The notes under the pieces: generated by a model | Told to the model about the DNA's origin: nothing | Seen by the model: only the letters and a program-made list of their open reading frames with translations | Database searches by the model: none | Position numbers and translations under genes: made by a program | Shown: piece by piece, positions 16,995-24,993 of the stretch | Position numbering within the stretch: the first letter of the stretch is position 1 | Layout: every line of letters starts with the position of its first letter | NCBI GenBank assembly: GCA_035315885.1 | Contig: DATFXM010000061.1 | Span: 8,371 to 72,370 of the forward strand | Reading direction: 5' to 3' | DNA length: 64,000 bases | Source of the DNA: DATFXM01 sp035315885 | GTDB lineage: Bacteria > Acidobacteriota > Blastocatellia > UBA7656

Positions 16995-18321
16995 AAGCTT
17001 CCGAGCTGCGGTCCTGATCGCGTCGCTGCTGATCCTCTCGCCTTGCGATCGAATCTTTGCGATCCTCGTTCAACACACAACCTCCACGTCGAAGCCCTCC
17101 GCCGGTAAGACAGCGTTCGCAACCGACGACGCATTCATCGATGACCTGTGCCATAGAATCTTCCAATACTTCATAGAACAGGCTGACGAGGCTACGGGTC
17201 TTGTGCTGGATCGCGCGCGCGTCGACGGGTCGCGACACGAACAAGAACATGCGAGTCACAACATCGCGAGCGTCGGAGCTACCGGATTTGGATTCACCGC
17301 ATTGTGCATCGGTGTCGACCGGCATTGGATTGATGAGAACCAGGCGCGAGCGCGCCTTCGCGCGGGTCTGCGATTTTTTCTGAACCGAGCGGAGAATGCT
17401 CACGGCTGGTTCTATCACTGGATGGATCTGAAGACGGGCGAGCGTCGATGGCAAAGCGAGATCTCATCGATAGACACAGCGCTGCTGCTTGCTGGCATCC
17501 TGACAGTGAGACAGAGGTTCGCAAACGATCCGGAGATTGTTGCGCTTGCAACACGAATCTACGAGCGAGTCGACTTTCAATGGATGCTGAACGGCGACCG
17601 CCTGCTGTTATCGCACGGATGGAAACCGGAGGCCGGCTTCCTGAAGAGTCGATGGGACAACTACAGCGAGCACACAATTCTGAACGTGCTGGCGATCGGT
17701 TCACCGGCACACGCGATTCCCGGTGAATCGTGGTACGGCTGGCGAAGGCAGTGGATGACTTATGCCGGCTACCGCTACATAACAGGGGGACCGTTGTTCA
17801 TTCATCAGTATTCCCATGCGTGGATCGATTACCGCGGACTGAAGGAGGAACGTCCTCCGCACGTCGATTACTTTGAGAATTCGGTGCGTGCGACGCTTGC
17901 ACACCGCGCGTTTTGCAAAGAGCTTTCGCGCGAGTTTCCGGATTATTCGGACACGATCTGGGGGATAACCGCATCGGACAGTGCGAAGGGTTATGTGGCG
18001 TGGGGCGGTCCGCCGCGAGACCCGGCGACTGATGGGACGATAGTGCCATGCGCGGCCGGAGGCTCATTGATGTTTACGCGAGACTTGTCGGTTCGCGCTC
18101 TGCGTGCGATGTACGAGAAGTTTGGAGATCGGGTGTACGGGCGCTACGGATTTGTGGATGCGTTCAACCCGCTGACGGGATGGATTGATACTGACGTAAT
18201 CGGGATTGATCTGGGCATTACGTTGTTGAGTGCTGAGAACTCCCGATCCGGAAAGGTTTGGAAGTGGTTCATGTCGAACAAGGAGATAGTCGAGGCCCTG
18301 CATCGGGCAAGGCTGAGGTGA
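16975..18321 (+). CDS. Glucoamylase-like (PF10091) endo-glucanase, GH144-like
   Basis: A 448-residue secreted protein with an N-terminal hydrophobic signal (about 10-30). It has an (alpha/alpha)6-barrel domain of the glycoamylase-like family: LLSHGWKPEAGF, GPLFIHQYSHAWID, ENSVRATLAHRAFC and YGFVDAFNPLTGWID. Characterised members with this domain next to a GH3 enzyme are endo-beta-1,2-glucanases (GH144). The expected substrate is extracellular or cyclic beta-1,2-glucan, cut in the periplasm. I did not assign the catalytic acids. The start overlaps the GH3 gene by 20 bp, so translation is coupled. The stop lies two bases before a GTGCTGA heptamer array. Confidence 0.8.
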   Translation: MKSIKNESFRAAVLIASLLILSPCDRIFAILVQHTTSTSKPSAGKTAFATDDAFIDDLCHRIFQYFIEQADEATGLVLDRARVDGSRHEQEHASHNIASVGATGFGFTALCIGVDRHWIDENQARARLRAGLRFFLNRAENAHGWFYHWMDLKTGERRWQSEISSIDTALLLAGILTVRQRFANDPEIVALATRIYERVDFQWMLNGDRLLLSHGWKPEAGFLKSRWDNYSEHTILNVLAIGSPAHAIPGESWYGWRRQWMTYAGYRYITGGPLFIHQYSHAWIDYRGLKEERPPHVDYFENSVRATLAHRAFCKELSREFPDYSDTIWGITASDSAKGYVAWGGPPRDPATDGTIVPCAAGGSLMFTRDLSVRALRAMYEKFGDRVYGRYGFVDAFNPLTGWIDTDVIGIDLGITLLSAENSRSGKVWKWFMSNKEIVEALHRARLR

Positions 18322-18322
18322 A

Positions 18323-18452
18323 GTGCTGAGTGCTAAATGCTGAGTGCTGAGTGCTGAGTGCTGAGTATTTAGGTGCAACTTCTTTATTGTGACAGCACTT
18401 TATGCCGCATTGGAAGGATTTCATTTTCAAAGGCTCAGCACTCAGCACTTAG
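18323..18452. repeat. Heptamer array (GTGCTGA) and inverted partner between convergent genes
   Basis: Seven in-phase units from 18323 to 18371 (GTGCTGA, GTGCTAA, ATGCTGA, GTGCTGA x3, GTATTTA). The inverse units TCAGCAC lie at 18435-18448 and end at the stop of the minus-strand exoprotein gene. About 60 bases of unremarkable sequence form the loop. Confidence 0.85.
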
Positions 18453-21400
18453 AATTGTCCGCTGACCACTGCTTTGGTGATCGTGGAGGACATTGTCAAC
18501 AACGACGCGTCTACAACCAGCGGATATGTCGGTGCAGAATTGCTCGTATAGAACACCGTCCCGTTCTTTGAATACTTAACAACGCCCCCCGAGACCGCGA
18601 CCCTGAATACATCTCCGGCTGCATACGTGGTTTCAGTTCGATACACGTTGCCTTCGCGAACCTCCGCAACGCCAAAGGTGGTCAGCTTGATTGCAAAATT
18701 GATGGCGGCGTAGTCAGTTCCGGAAACCGAGTGAGTGAACCCCAAGAACCTAAGGCTGTTGGCCTCGGTAACGGTGAACTCTACGTAGCCGTCGCCACCC
18801 GAAAGGGACTGCTGTGATCGCCCTCCTGCGTCCGGGGTATCGGCGTAACCGCCATTCTTCTGTAGTGAATTGCCGCTGACCAGACAATTCACCACGCTTG
18901 TCCAAATAACGCTCTGAAGTCCCGAGCTTCCGCCGCTCGGCACAGAAGAAGTGCTGAAAGTGAAATCGGGCGATACTGCGAGATTCCCCGACGCGTCGCG
19001 AGACTTCACCCTGTAATGATATGTCGTCCCCGCACTCAGTCCGCTCAGATTGACTGCGTGCGTAGTGACAAGTTGCGTGTCGAGCCCACTCGTGCTTCCG
19101 TACGACGTACTCGTGCCGTACTCGACTTGCGAATCCGAGCTCTCATTGGTGCTCCATCTGATGGTCGCCCCGCTCGTCGTCGCGCCCGAGCTTGAGACAG
19201 CGCTGATTACCGGCGGCGTTGTGTCTGCCGGCGGAGGGGGAGGCGGCGGAGTAGAGCTTGAAGACGCGCCAGGAACCCTGGCCACAAACACATCCCTTCG
19301 GGTGGTCGAGCCCCAGTTACTTGTGAATGCGGCAAATTTTCCGTCGCGGCTGATTGTCGCTCGCGGAGTGTCCCAGTAGTCTCGATACACCGAATGAGTG
19401 TGCGCGAACCTGCGGACCTGTTTGCTTCCATCGGTCGCAAACAGCACAAGCTCGTCTTTGAACACACCAGAACTCGGCAAAGAGTTTCCAACAAACGTGC
19501 TCATCAACGCCCACGCATCGTCGCTTTCCAACATCGAGATGTGCTGTTCGATGCTCCAGTCGTTTCCGAAGTCGAGCGCCGAATAGAGCTGATGCGGCGT
19601 CGCCGCTCTTCGATAGGTGACACGATTGTTCCAGTTGTCGTAGCCAACGATGAATCCGTTTCCGTTGTCCGAATGGCCAGGCGCAAAATCGGGAGTTCCA
19701 TCGACAAGATTGTCCACCGACCTCGTGAGAAGATTTACTACTTGAACTCGCACCACCCCGGCACCCGCGTGCCCGGTCTTTACCACCAACCATTGCCCGG
19801 TCTTGTCCACCTGCACCTCGTCCAGGTCAGGCATTGTTCCGTTGTAAAGGAGCGAGTCGGTATCGCGACGCCACGCACAATAACCGGTATTCGCCGCGGT
19901 CTGATCCTTGGTCGTAAACGCAAAAACGTTGTCGTCGACCGACTTGCTCATTTGCCAGAGATACCCTGGCGGAAGCTGAGAGCTCAGATCCTTAACCAGC
20001 GTGTAGGTGTTGCTCGCAACGTTGTAGGCCCAGATTATGAGGCCGTCGTGTCCGTACATCACGTCCGGATCGGTTCCGCTCCAGATCGAGTCTTCGCCCC
20101 GTGGAGAGCCTCCAACCGGCGGACGGTTGATATAGAGCGCCCTCTTCCCCGAGATCCTGAAGTTGACTGGATCAAACGTGTACAAGGTAGGTGAATCACC
20201 TACGATGATGTACAGCCTGGTGCTGTTTATGTTGAAGCTGTGCCAGTAGGAATAGTTCGTTGTGTTCTGAATCCCGTCGTTTTCATCGGTGACCCGCATG
20301 ATGGTCGTACCGAAGGTTGGATCCACGAACGTGCCACCCGCCGCCGGCAACGCCGGAGGAGCAGGTTCGGGATAAACTCCGTAGTCAGTCTTGACGCTAC
20401 CGCCTCCCGACGGTGGCGGTGGCGCCGATGCCACCGTCGTAAAGGTAGAATCAGCGGACGTCGCCAGATTCCCCGCAACGTCTCTGGACTTTACCCGATA
20501 GCGATAAACGGTTCCGGAGGCGAGTCCTGACAACGCGACACTGTGGGCAGTAGTTAGTAACCCTGCAAGCGGGCTGACGCTCCCGTATGAGGTTGCCGTT
20601 CCGTATTCAACCTGGGAATCACTTGATTCGTTGGTTGACCAGGTAATCGTCGCCGCACTAGTGGAGATGTTCGAAGCCGCCACCGCCGAGATTACCGGAG
20701 GCGTGACATCCGCGGCTGCCGCTGTAGTGAAACTCGCGTCGGCGGACGTTGCAACATTGCTGGCCACATCCCTCGATTTGACTCTAAAGTGATAAACCGT
20801 CTGGGCTGATAAACCGGCGAGCGAAAGCGCATGAGCGGTCGCAAGAGTCGAGCTGTTCACCACGCTTCCGTATGCAGTCGTAGTGCCGTATTGAATCACG
20901 GAATCGGCCGCCTCGTTTGTAAGCCAGCTAATGGTCGCGCCGGTTGCCGTCACATTTGAAACAGCGATCTGGTTGATGACCGGAGGAGTCTTGTCAGCAG
21001 GAGCAGTCACAGTGACAGTCGCAATCGCACTTGCCCTGGGGTTTGATTGCGCCGTCGCGATCACACGACAGGTACCCGCAACGGCCGGCGCAGTGAACAA
21101 GCCTGTGGAGGTTATCGTCCCGTGAGACGCGCTCCAATTGACGCCTCCTCCTCCCGGGCTGACCACTCCGCTAAACTGCAGCGCTTGTCCGGTGGAGATG
21201 GTCACCTTTGAGGGAGTTATCGACACAAATGTTTTAACTGAAGCGCCGGAGACTACCGCATTCTCGATCGAGGAGTCGGCGCTCAATAGCGAGGCGTTAA
21301 CCGAAAGAGGATATTCCGGGCGGGCGGTGGATGTGTAGAACACCGAGCCGTTGCGATAGTAGTTCACTACGCCCGATTCCACCGCGACTCTCAATGTGTT

Positions 21401-22702
21401 ACCGGACTTGTATTTGGTTTTCGCCTTTACCACGCCCTCTTCGACTACCAACACCTTTCTGCCGGAGGTGAGTCTCAGAGCGAAGTCGATATCGCCGGTT
21501 GATTGATGCAAGCTGGAACTGCTGTTGAAGCCACACCAACGTTCTTTGTCTGTCGCGGATGCGGTGAATTCAACAAAGGCATCGCCTTCGTCGACGGTCT
21601 GCAATGACATTGCGTAAGCGTCGTCCGAGTTATCGTTGCCTGCGGTCTTACGAAGCAGGTTTTCGGTTGCGGCACAGTTCACATTGTTGGTCCAGAGTAC
21701 TCCGGCTGCAGTTTCGGACTGCGGCTGGAGTCCTGCCGCGAGGTACACATCCTGCCGGCCTGTTGCGTCTGATGAGTTGAACACTGCAAAGCGCCCGTCG
21801 CGGGAAACGTTGCCGCGAGGGAAACTGATTGGATCGAGGTCTTCTGACGAACGCGACTCGAGTTGAGCATTGATATCGACCGAAAACCTGGATTGGTTGT
21901 TTTCCGGCTGTTCCAGACGTGTTGATGCCGCTTGTGTGGTTGTCAGGAATCGCCAGACTCGAGTGGTCGAACCGTTTACGACCAGCGCTCTGCCTGCCCG
22001 ATCGAGATGTGCGCCGGTGAAGCCGCTGACCCCCGCGGTCGGATCCTGCAGGTCGAAGAAATGGAGCGAGTCAAACTGTCTGTCGTACACTACAACGTAA
22101 CGCCAATCGCTACCGTGGTCGGCTCGCCATACGAAGGTGAAGGTGTTGTCGTCGAGCAGCGCCTTTCCAAACTGCTGCGCTTCGCCCTCCGGTAAAACGT
22201 TCGAAAAGTCCTTTACGAGCGAAAACGCATTATCAGCCACGCTGTAGGCCAGGATCTTCGGAGATCGGCCTGTCTGTTGAAGCCCGAAGATCTGATCCGG
22301 ATTTCCCGCCGACCATCGACAGGTCTCCACTTCGATACTGGTCGAATCGAACAGGGTTCTTGTCTTCTGAACACTCAGGCTAGTTGGACTCAATGCATAA
22401 AGGACAGCAGTCTTATCGCAGTTTAAGATCAAATTGGATGAATTGCGGTTGAAGCTCGAGGCGTTTATGTCTGGAACCGATATTGATTCGCCGTCGCGAG
22501 CGTCGGTCACTCTGATCAGAGTTAAGTTGTGCGAGGAATCGAAGTATGAGCTTCCGGCTTGCGGGAGAGCCGTGCTGCCGAGTGATCTCGTCGACTTTGT
22601 GTGAAGAGTTCTGGCCGGCGCAGCTAGCGCCGCATGCTGGAATACTAGAATCAAGCTGAGTGCCCAAACGATTCTTGAGCTATACCTGCCTCTTCGTTTC
22701 AT
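18449..22702 (-). CDS. Large secreted multidomain protein: two propellers, three Fn3 domains, two lectin-like domains
   Basis: The ATG at 22702 follows GTGAGGA and opens a clear signal peptide (RIVWALSLILVFQHAALA). The frame continues upstream to 22828 but without these signals, so I take 1417 residues. Approximate order: propeller-like region A (45-330), concanavalin/SPRY-like domain A (335-500), Big2-like domain (500-578), Fn3-1 (578-668), Fn3-2 (668-760), propeller-like region B (760-1150), Fn3-3 (1155-1247), lectin-like domain B (1247-1417). The halves are an internal duplication, with shared IRVTD.xDG, W.xG.PD and VKYSKNGTVFYTS-type segments. Proline-rich linkers separate parts. No sortase, PEP-CTERM or type IX tail is seen. 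The role is probably cell-surface or matrix binding. A c-di-GMP riboswitch candidate in its leader fits a biofilm adhesin. Confidence 0.88.
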   Translation of the reverse strand: MKRRGRYSSRIVWALSLILVFQHAALAAPARTLHTKSTRSLGSTALPQAGSSYFDSSHNLTLIRVTDARDGESISVPDINASSFNRNSSNLILNCDKTAVLYALSPTSLSVQKTRTLFDSTSIEVETCRWSAGNPDQIFGLQQTGRSPKILAYSVADNAFSLVKDFSNVLPEGEAQQFGKALLDDNTFTFVWRADHGSDWRYVVVYDRQFDSLHFFDLQDPTAGVSGFTGAHLDRAGRALVVNGSTTRVWRFLTTTQAASTRLEQPENNQSRFSVDINAQLESRSSEDLDPISFPRGNVSRDGRFAVFNSSDATGRQDVYLAAGLQPQSETAAGVLWTNNVNCAATENLLRKTAGNDNSDDAYAMSLQTVDEGDAFVEFTASATDKERWCGFNSSSSLHQSTGDIDFALRLTSGRKVLVVEEGVVKAKTKYKSGNTLRVAVESGVVNYYRNGSVFYTSTARPEYPLSVNASLLSADSSIENAVVSGASVKTFVSITPSKVTISTGQALQFSGVVSPGGGGVNWSASHGTITSTGLFTAPAVAGTCRVIATAQSNPRASAIATVTVTAPADKTPPVINQIAVSNVTATGATISWLTNEAADSVIQYGTTTAYGSVVNSSTLATAHALSLAGLSAQTVYHFRVKSRDVASNVATSADASFTTAAAADVTPPVISAVAASNISTSAATITWSTNESSDSQVEYGTATSYGSVSPLAGLLTTAHSVALSGLASGTVYRYRVKSRDVAGNLATSADSTFTTVASAPPPPSGGGSVKTDYGVYPEPAPPALPAAGGTFVDPTFGTTIMRVTDENDGIQNTTNYSYWHSFNINSTRLYIIVGDSPTLYTFDPVNFRISGKRALYINRPPVGGSPRGEDSIWSGTDPDVMYGHDGLIIWAYNVASNTYTLVKDLSSQLPPGYLWQMSKSVDDNVFAFTTKDQTAANTGYCAWRRDTDSLLYNGTMPDLDEVQVDKTGQWLVVKTGHAGAGVVRVQVVNLLTRSVDNLVDGTPDFAPGHSDNGNGFIVGYDNWNNRVTYRRAATPHQLYSALDFGNDWSIEQHISMLESDDAWALMSTFVGNSLPSSGVFKDELVLFATDGSKQVRRFAHTHSVYRDYWDTPRATISRDGKFAAFTSNWGSTTRRDVFVARVPGASSSSTPPPPPPPADTTPPVISAVSSSGATTSGATIRWSTNESSDSQVEYGTSTSYGSTSGLDTQLVTTHAVNLSGLSAGTTYHYRVKSRDASGNLAVSPDFTFSTSSVPSGGSSGLQSVIWTSVVNCLVSGNSLQKNGGYADTPDAGGRSQQSLSGGDGYVEFTVTEANSLRFLGFTHSVSGTDYAAINFAIKLTTFGVAEVREGNVYRTETTYAAGDVFRVAVSGGVVKYSKNGTVFYTSNSAPTYPLVVDASLLTMSSTITKAVVSGQF

Positions 22703-22949
22703 GATTATCCTCACAGTCGCTCGATCTGGCCTGATCTGTTTTGGGGTTGAATAGGGAGGGCTTCGAGGGGTCTTCCGGAAAATGTGAAAGGGGATCCTGA
22801 CGAAGAAGCAGGAGGGCTGAGCCGGCACGCTTGCCGGTGCGTCGAACGGAAAAGCGGGTGTGAGGGTTTTTGCTTTTGCTTTGAAACATTTCAGAAACGC
22901 ACTGACCTGAGGAGCAGGGGCAGGGAGAGGGCGCGCAACACAAACCTCT

Positions 22950-23001
22950 CCGAGTCTTGGGGTCGGCCTGACAGGCCAACAGCCAGACTCGGTTTTTTTT
23001 T
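22950..23001 (+). terminator. Rho-independent terminator-like hairpin on plus strand
   Basis: CCGAGTCTTGG (22950-22960) pairs with CCAGACTCGG (22983-22992) around an inner GGCCT/AGGCC hairpin, followed by nine T. No plus-strand gene lies upstream, so it would end an unknown short RNA or antisense transcript of the exoprotein leader. In the minus direction it is an A-preceded hairpin inside the leader. Confidence 0.55.
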
Positions 23002-23006
23002 ACCCT

Positions 23007-23043
23007 AGTGAGATGGACCGTGTGGGAAGGGTTTCATCTCACT
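23007..23043 (-). promoter_or_regulatory. Possible expression-platform hairpin of the riboswitch
   Basis: On the minus strand AGTGAGATG (23043-23035) pairs with CATCTCACT (23015-23007), a perfect 9-bp stem. Its 5' arm and loop include the TGAAAC (23036-23031) that could instead close the aptamer with GTTTCA (23136-23131), so the two folds exclude each other. Confidence 0.45.
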
Positions 23044-23044
23044 T

Positions 23045-23136
23045 CGGTAGCCAGTCATTCTCTTGGAGCCTTCGCGCTCAAGAGACCTTGGCTTTGCGAC
23101 CCAGGATCACTCCTGGTGTGCCTTTATCGGTGAAAC
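23045..23136 (-). promoter_or_regulatory. Cyclic-di-GMP-I (GEMM) riboswitch candidate
   Basis: Read on the minus strand, the region has the GEMM-I order. It begins with AAAGGCACACC, followed by a stem AGGA-GTGA-TCCT with a GNRA tetraloop. The hallmark GGGTCGCAAAGCCA comes next, then a long P3 arm (AGCCA/TGGCT, GTC/GAC, TCTCTTG/CAAGAGA, GAGC/GCTC) and the closing GGCTACCG. The consensus has GGGACGCAAAGCC, so one core base differs. It sits about 340 bases upstream of, and in the same direction as, the large exoprotein gene. Such aptamers bind c-di-GMP and control motility or matrix genes. Identification is by eye against the remembered consensus. Confidence 0.8.
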
Positions 23137-23724
23137 AGTTCGCGTTCTTGCCCAGGCGCCCGAGGGGCTCGTCGCTGGACTCGAACTCGGGTTGTTCAGA
23201 TTAGTAACAGTGTGGGAACCGGCCTGCCAGTGTGTGACCCGCCGATAAACCGAAACTAACCCTACATACCTTCTTCAGCGCCGGCCGACCTTGTGGAGCA
23301 AATGGAGGCGTGAGTCTTAGAGAGCTTTGCTCGAATCTATTCTTTCCTGACCCTTTCGGGGTCGGCAGCGCTCAGTTCTAATCAGTTCCTGTGTCGAATT
23401 GATGAAGAACCTGTCTACCACGTCCGGCCTTTCAATCGCTTCACGTACAACATTTCATCACGCAAGGCGCTTGAAAATGCCCCGGAGACTGAGGCAAGTG
23501 CTGTTCCGCCCTGAATGGGGCCAAAAGCCGCACAATTCGCATATTGGATCCCCGACTTGTGTGGATTTTTTTCCTAATCCCCCAGGGCTATCTGAGTAAT
23601 TTCTGCACGCCGCTAGAAGACTTCACTCATTGATCATTTCATAATCTGGAAAACTCAACCTCGAAGGTTGAGACGCGGCAGCGTGTGCTCCGACCTTCGA
23701 GAGAACCAAGCGAGTTTGCAGGCA

Positions 23725-24993
23725 ATGACACTGAGCACTGAACTCCACTCAAATTCGGTTGAATGCCCGCCGCCCCCGGTGGAAACCACCGGCCTCAGAT
23801 CGATTCGTGCCCTGCGCCTTCAGAACCTCACGGTTGTCGTCGCGAGGACTCCGGCGGATCTCGAGCCCCACATTCCGGCGTGGGAGGAGCTTGCGGCGTC
23901 GGCGGCAGAGCCCAACCCGTTCTTTGAGCCATGGATGATGCTGCCCGCGATGAAGGAATTGGGGGGCGGTCTCGATCTGCGAGTGGCGCTGCTGTACGCG
24001 CCCGACGGCGTGCGGCCCCATGGTCCTCAGATCCTTTGCGGAGTCTTCCCCCTTCAATTCAACAGGTCATACAAGGGCTTGCCTGTATCGGTGCTGACGC
24101 TTTGGCGTCATCGGTACTGTTTCTTGTCGGTGCCTTTAATAAGGAAGGGGTGCGTCGACCAGGTACTTCGCTCGTTCCTGGACTGGATCCCTACACAGGG
24201 CGCCACCCTGATGGAGTTTCAACGTGTTCCCGGAGAAGGCTCGTTTAATGAAGCACTCGTAGCCGCAATGTACGAGCGCCATAGCCTCTCGTTTGTCGAT
24301 GACGCCTACGTGAGAGCGCTATTGAAGCCCGCAACAGATTCCGATTCGTATTTTCGAGCCGCAGTTAGGCGAGACCACCGCAAGGACATCAAGCGCCGGG
24401 CGCGACGGCTTGAAGAAACGGGCTCGGTTGTCTATCGAGAGCTCGCCTCCGAGGAAGAGCTCGGAGCGTGGATCGAAGGCTTTCTCGACCTTGAACAGAA
24501 GGGCTGGAAAGGCAAGAACGGTGGCGCATTCGCTTGCAGGGCGGAAGACCGTCGCTTCTTCGAAGAGGTGATCAGAGCGGCGTTCAGTCGTGGCCGGCTC
24601 ATGATGTTGTCACTGGAAGTCAACGGTCATCCGGTATCTTACAAGTGCAACTTCATCGCCAACGAAGGGTCGTTCGCATTCAAGATCGCCTACGACGAGA
24701 GCTACGCCTATTACTCGCCGGGTTTGCTGCTCGAAATCGAAAACATTCGCAGCTTTCACGAGCGAGGCGATCTCGAATGGATGGATTCCTGCGCGAGCCC
24801 TGAACACCCGATGATCGACAGACTTTGGCAAGATAGAAGGATCATTCAAAGCGTACTTGTGTCCGCCGCGAGCAGGACCGGTGACCTCTGGATCTCGCTT
24901 CTTCCAATAGCGCGCTGGGCGAATCGACTGATAAAGCGAATCAGTTCCAGGAGCCGAACTGCCGGCGACAAGGTGAATTTCAGCGATGTCTAA
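23725..24993 (+). CDS. FemAB/CelD-like GNAT acyltransferase (first copy)
   Basis: The ATG at 23725 is chosen over an upstream TTG (23668) that lies inside a hairpin. The resulting 422-residue protein has the double-GNAT arrangement of the Acetyltransf_6 (CelD/BcsL, FemAB-like) family. The second half contains FRAAVRRDHRKDIKRRARRLEE, FLDLEQKGWKGKNGGAF and LMMLSLEVNGHPVSYKCNF, ending with a basic amphipathic tail. Proteins of this kind occur in exopolysaccharide loci, especially exosortase-associated ones, and are thought to add acyl or aminoacyl groups to a polysaccharide or its lipid carrier. It is cytoplasmic, with no signal peptide. It overlaps the next gene by 8 bp. The acyl donor is unknown. 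Confidence 0.82.
   Translation: MTLSTELHSNSVECPPPPVETTGLRSIRALRLQNLTVVVARTPADLEPHIPAWEELAASAAEPNPFFEPWMMLPAMKELGGGLDLRVALLYAPDGVRPHGPQILCGVFPLQFNRSYKGLPVSVLTLWRHRYCFLSVPLIRKGCVDQVLRSFLDWIPTQGATLMEFQRVPGEGSFNEALVAAMYERHSLSFVDDAYVRALLKPATDSDSYFRAAVRRDHRKDIKRRARRLEETGSVVYRELASEEELGAWIEGFLDLEQKGWKGKNGGAFACRAEDRRFFEEVIRAAFSRGRLMMLSLEVNGHPVSYKCNFIANEGSFAFKIAYDESYAYYSPGLLLEIENIRSFHERGDLEWMDSCASPEHPMIDRLWQDRRIIQSVLVSAASRTGDLWISLLPIARWANRLIKRISSRSRTAGDKVNFSDV

Larger units (their letters stand above)
22703..23724. other. Long intergenic region with riboswitch
   Basis: About 1 kb without a convincing gene. It holds the minus-strand GEMM-like aptamer (23045-23136), an alternative hairpin (23007-23043), a plus-strand terminator-like hairpin with nine T (22950-23001), a CCGGCA-AGCG-TGCCGG hairpin near 22820 and a CTCAACC/GGTTGAG hairpin at 23654-23672 before the first exopolysaccharide gene. 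The stretch 23140-23640 shows only short frames without ribosome sites. Confidence 0.6.

Noticed and set aside
19394..20194. 266-residue plus-strand frame inside the exoprotein gene
   Set aside because: Antisense to a well-supported repeat-domain gene; composition is Arg/Val-rich shadow sequence.
18449..22828. Upstream ATG at 22828 as start of the exoprotein
   Set aside because: The internal ATG at 22702 has GAGG in front and begins a standard signal peptide; the extra 42 residues would bury it.
22680..22979. 99-residue minus-strand frame in the riboswitch leader as a leader peptide
   Set aside because: It overlaps the exoprotein start in another frame, has no Shine-Dalgarno, and consists of low-complexity residues.
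23165..23210. tRNA-like T-arm (GAGTTCGAGTCC on minus strand)
   Set aside because: No matching acceptor, D or anticodon stems could be drawn around it.
23399..23599. 66-residue plus-strand frame upstream of the first FemAB gene
   Set aside because: No ribosome site, no recognisable pattern; coding unlikely.
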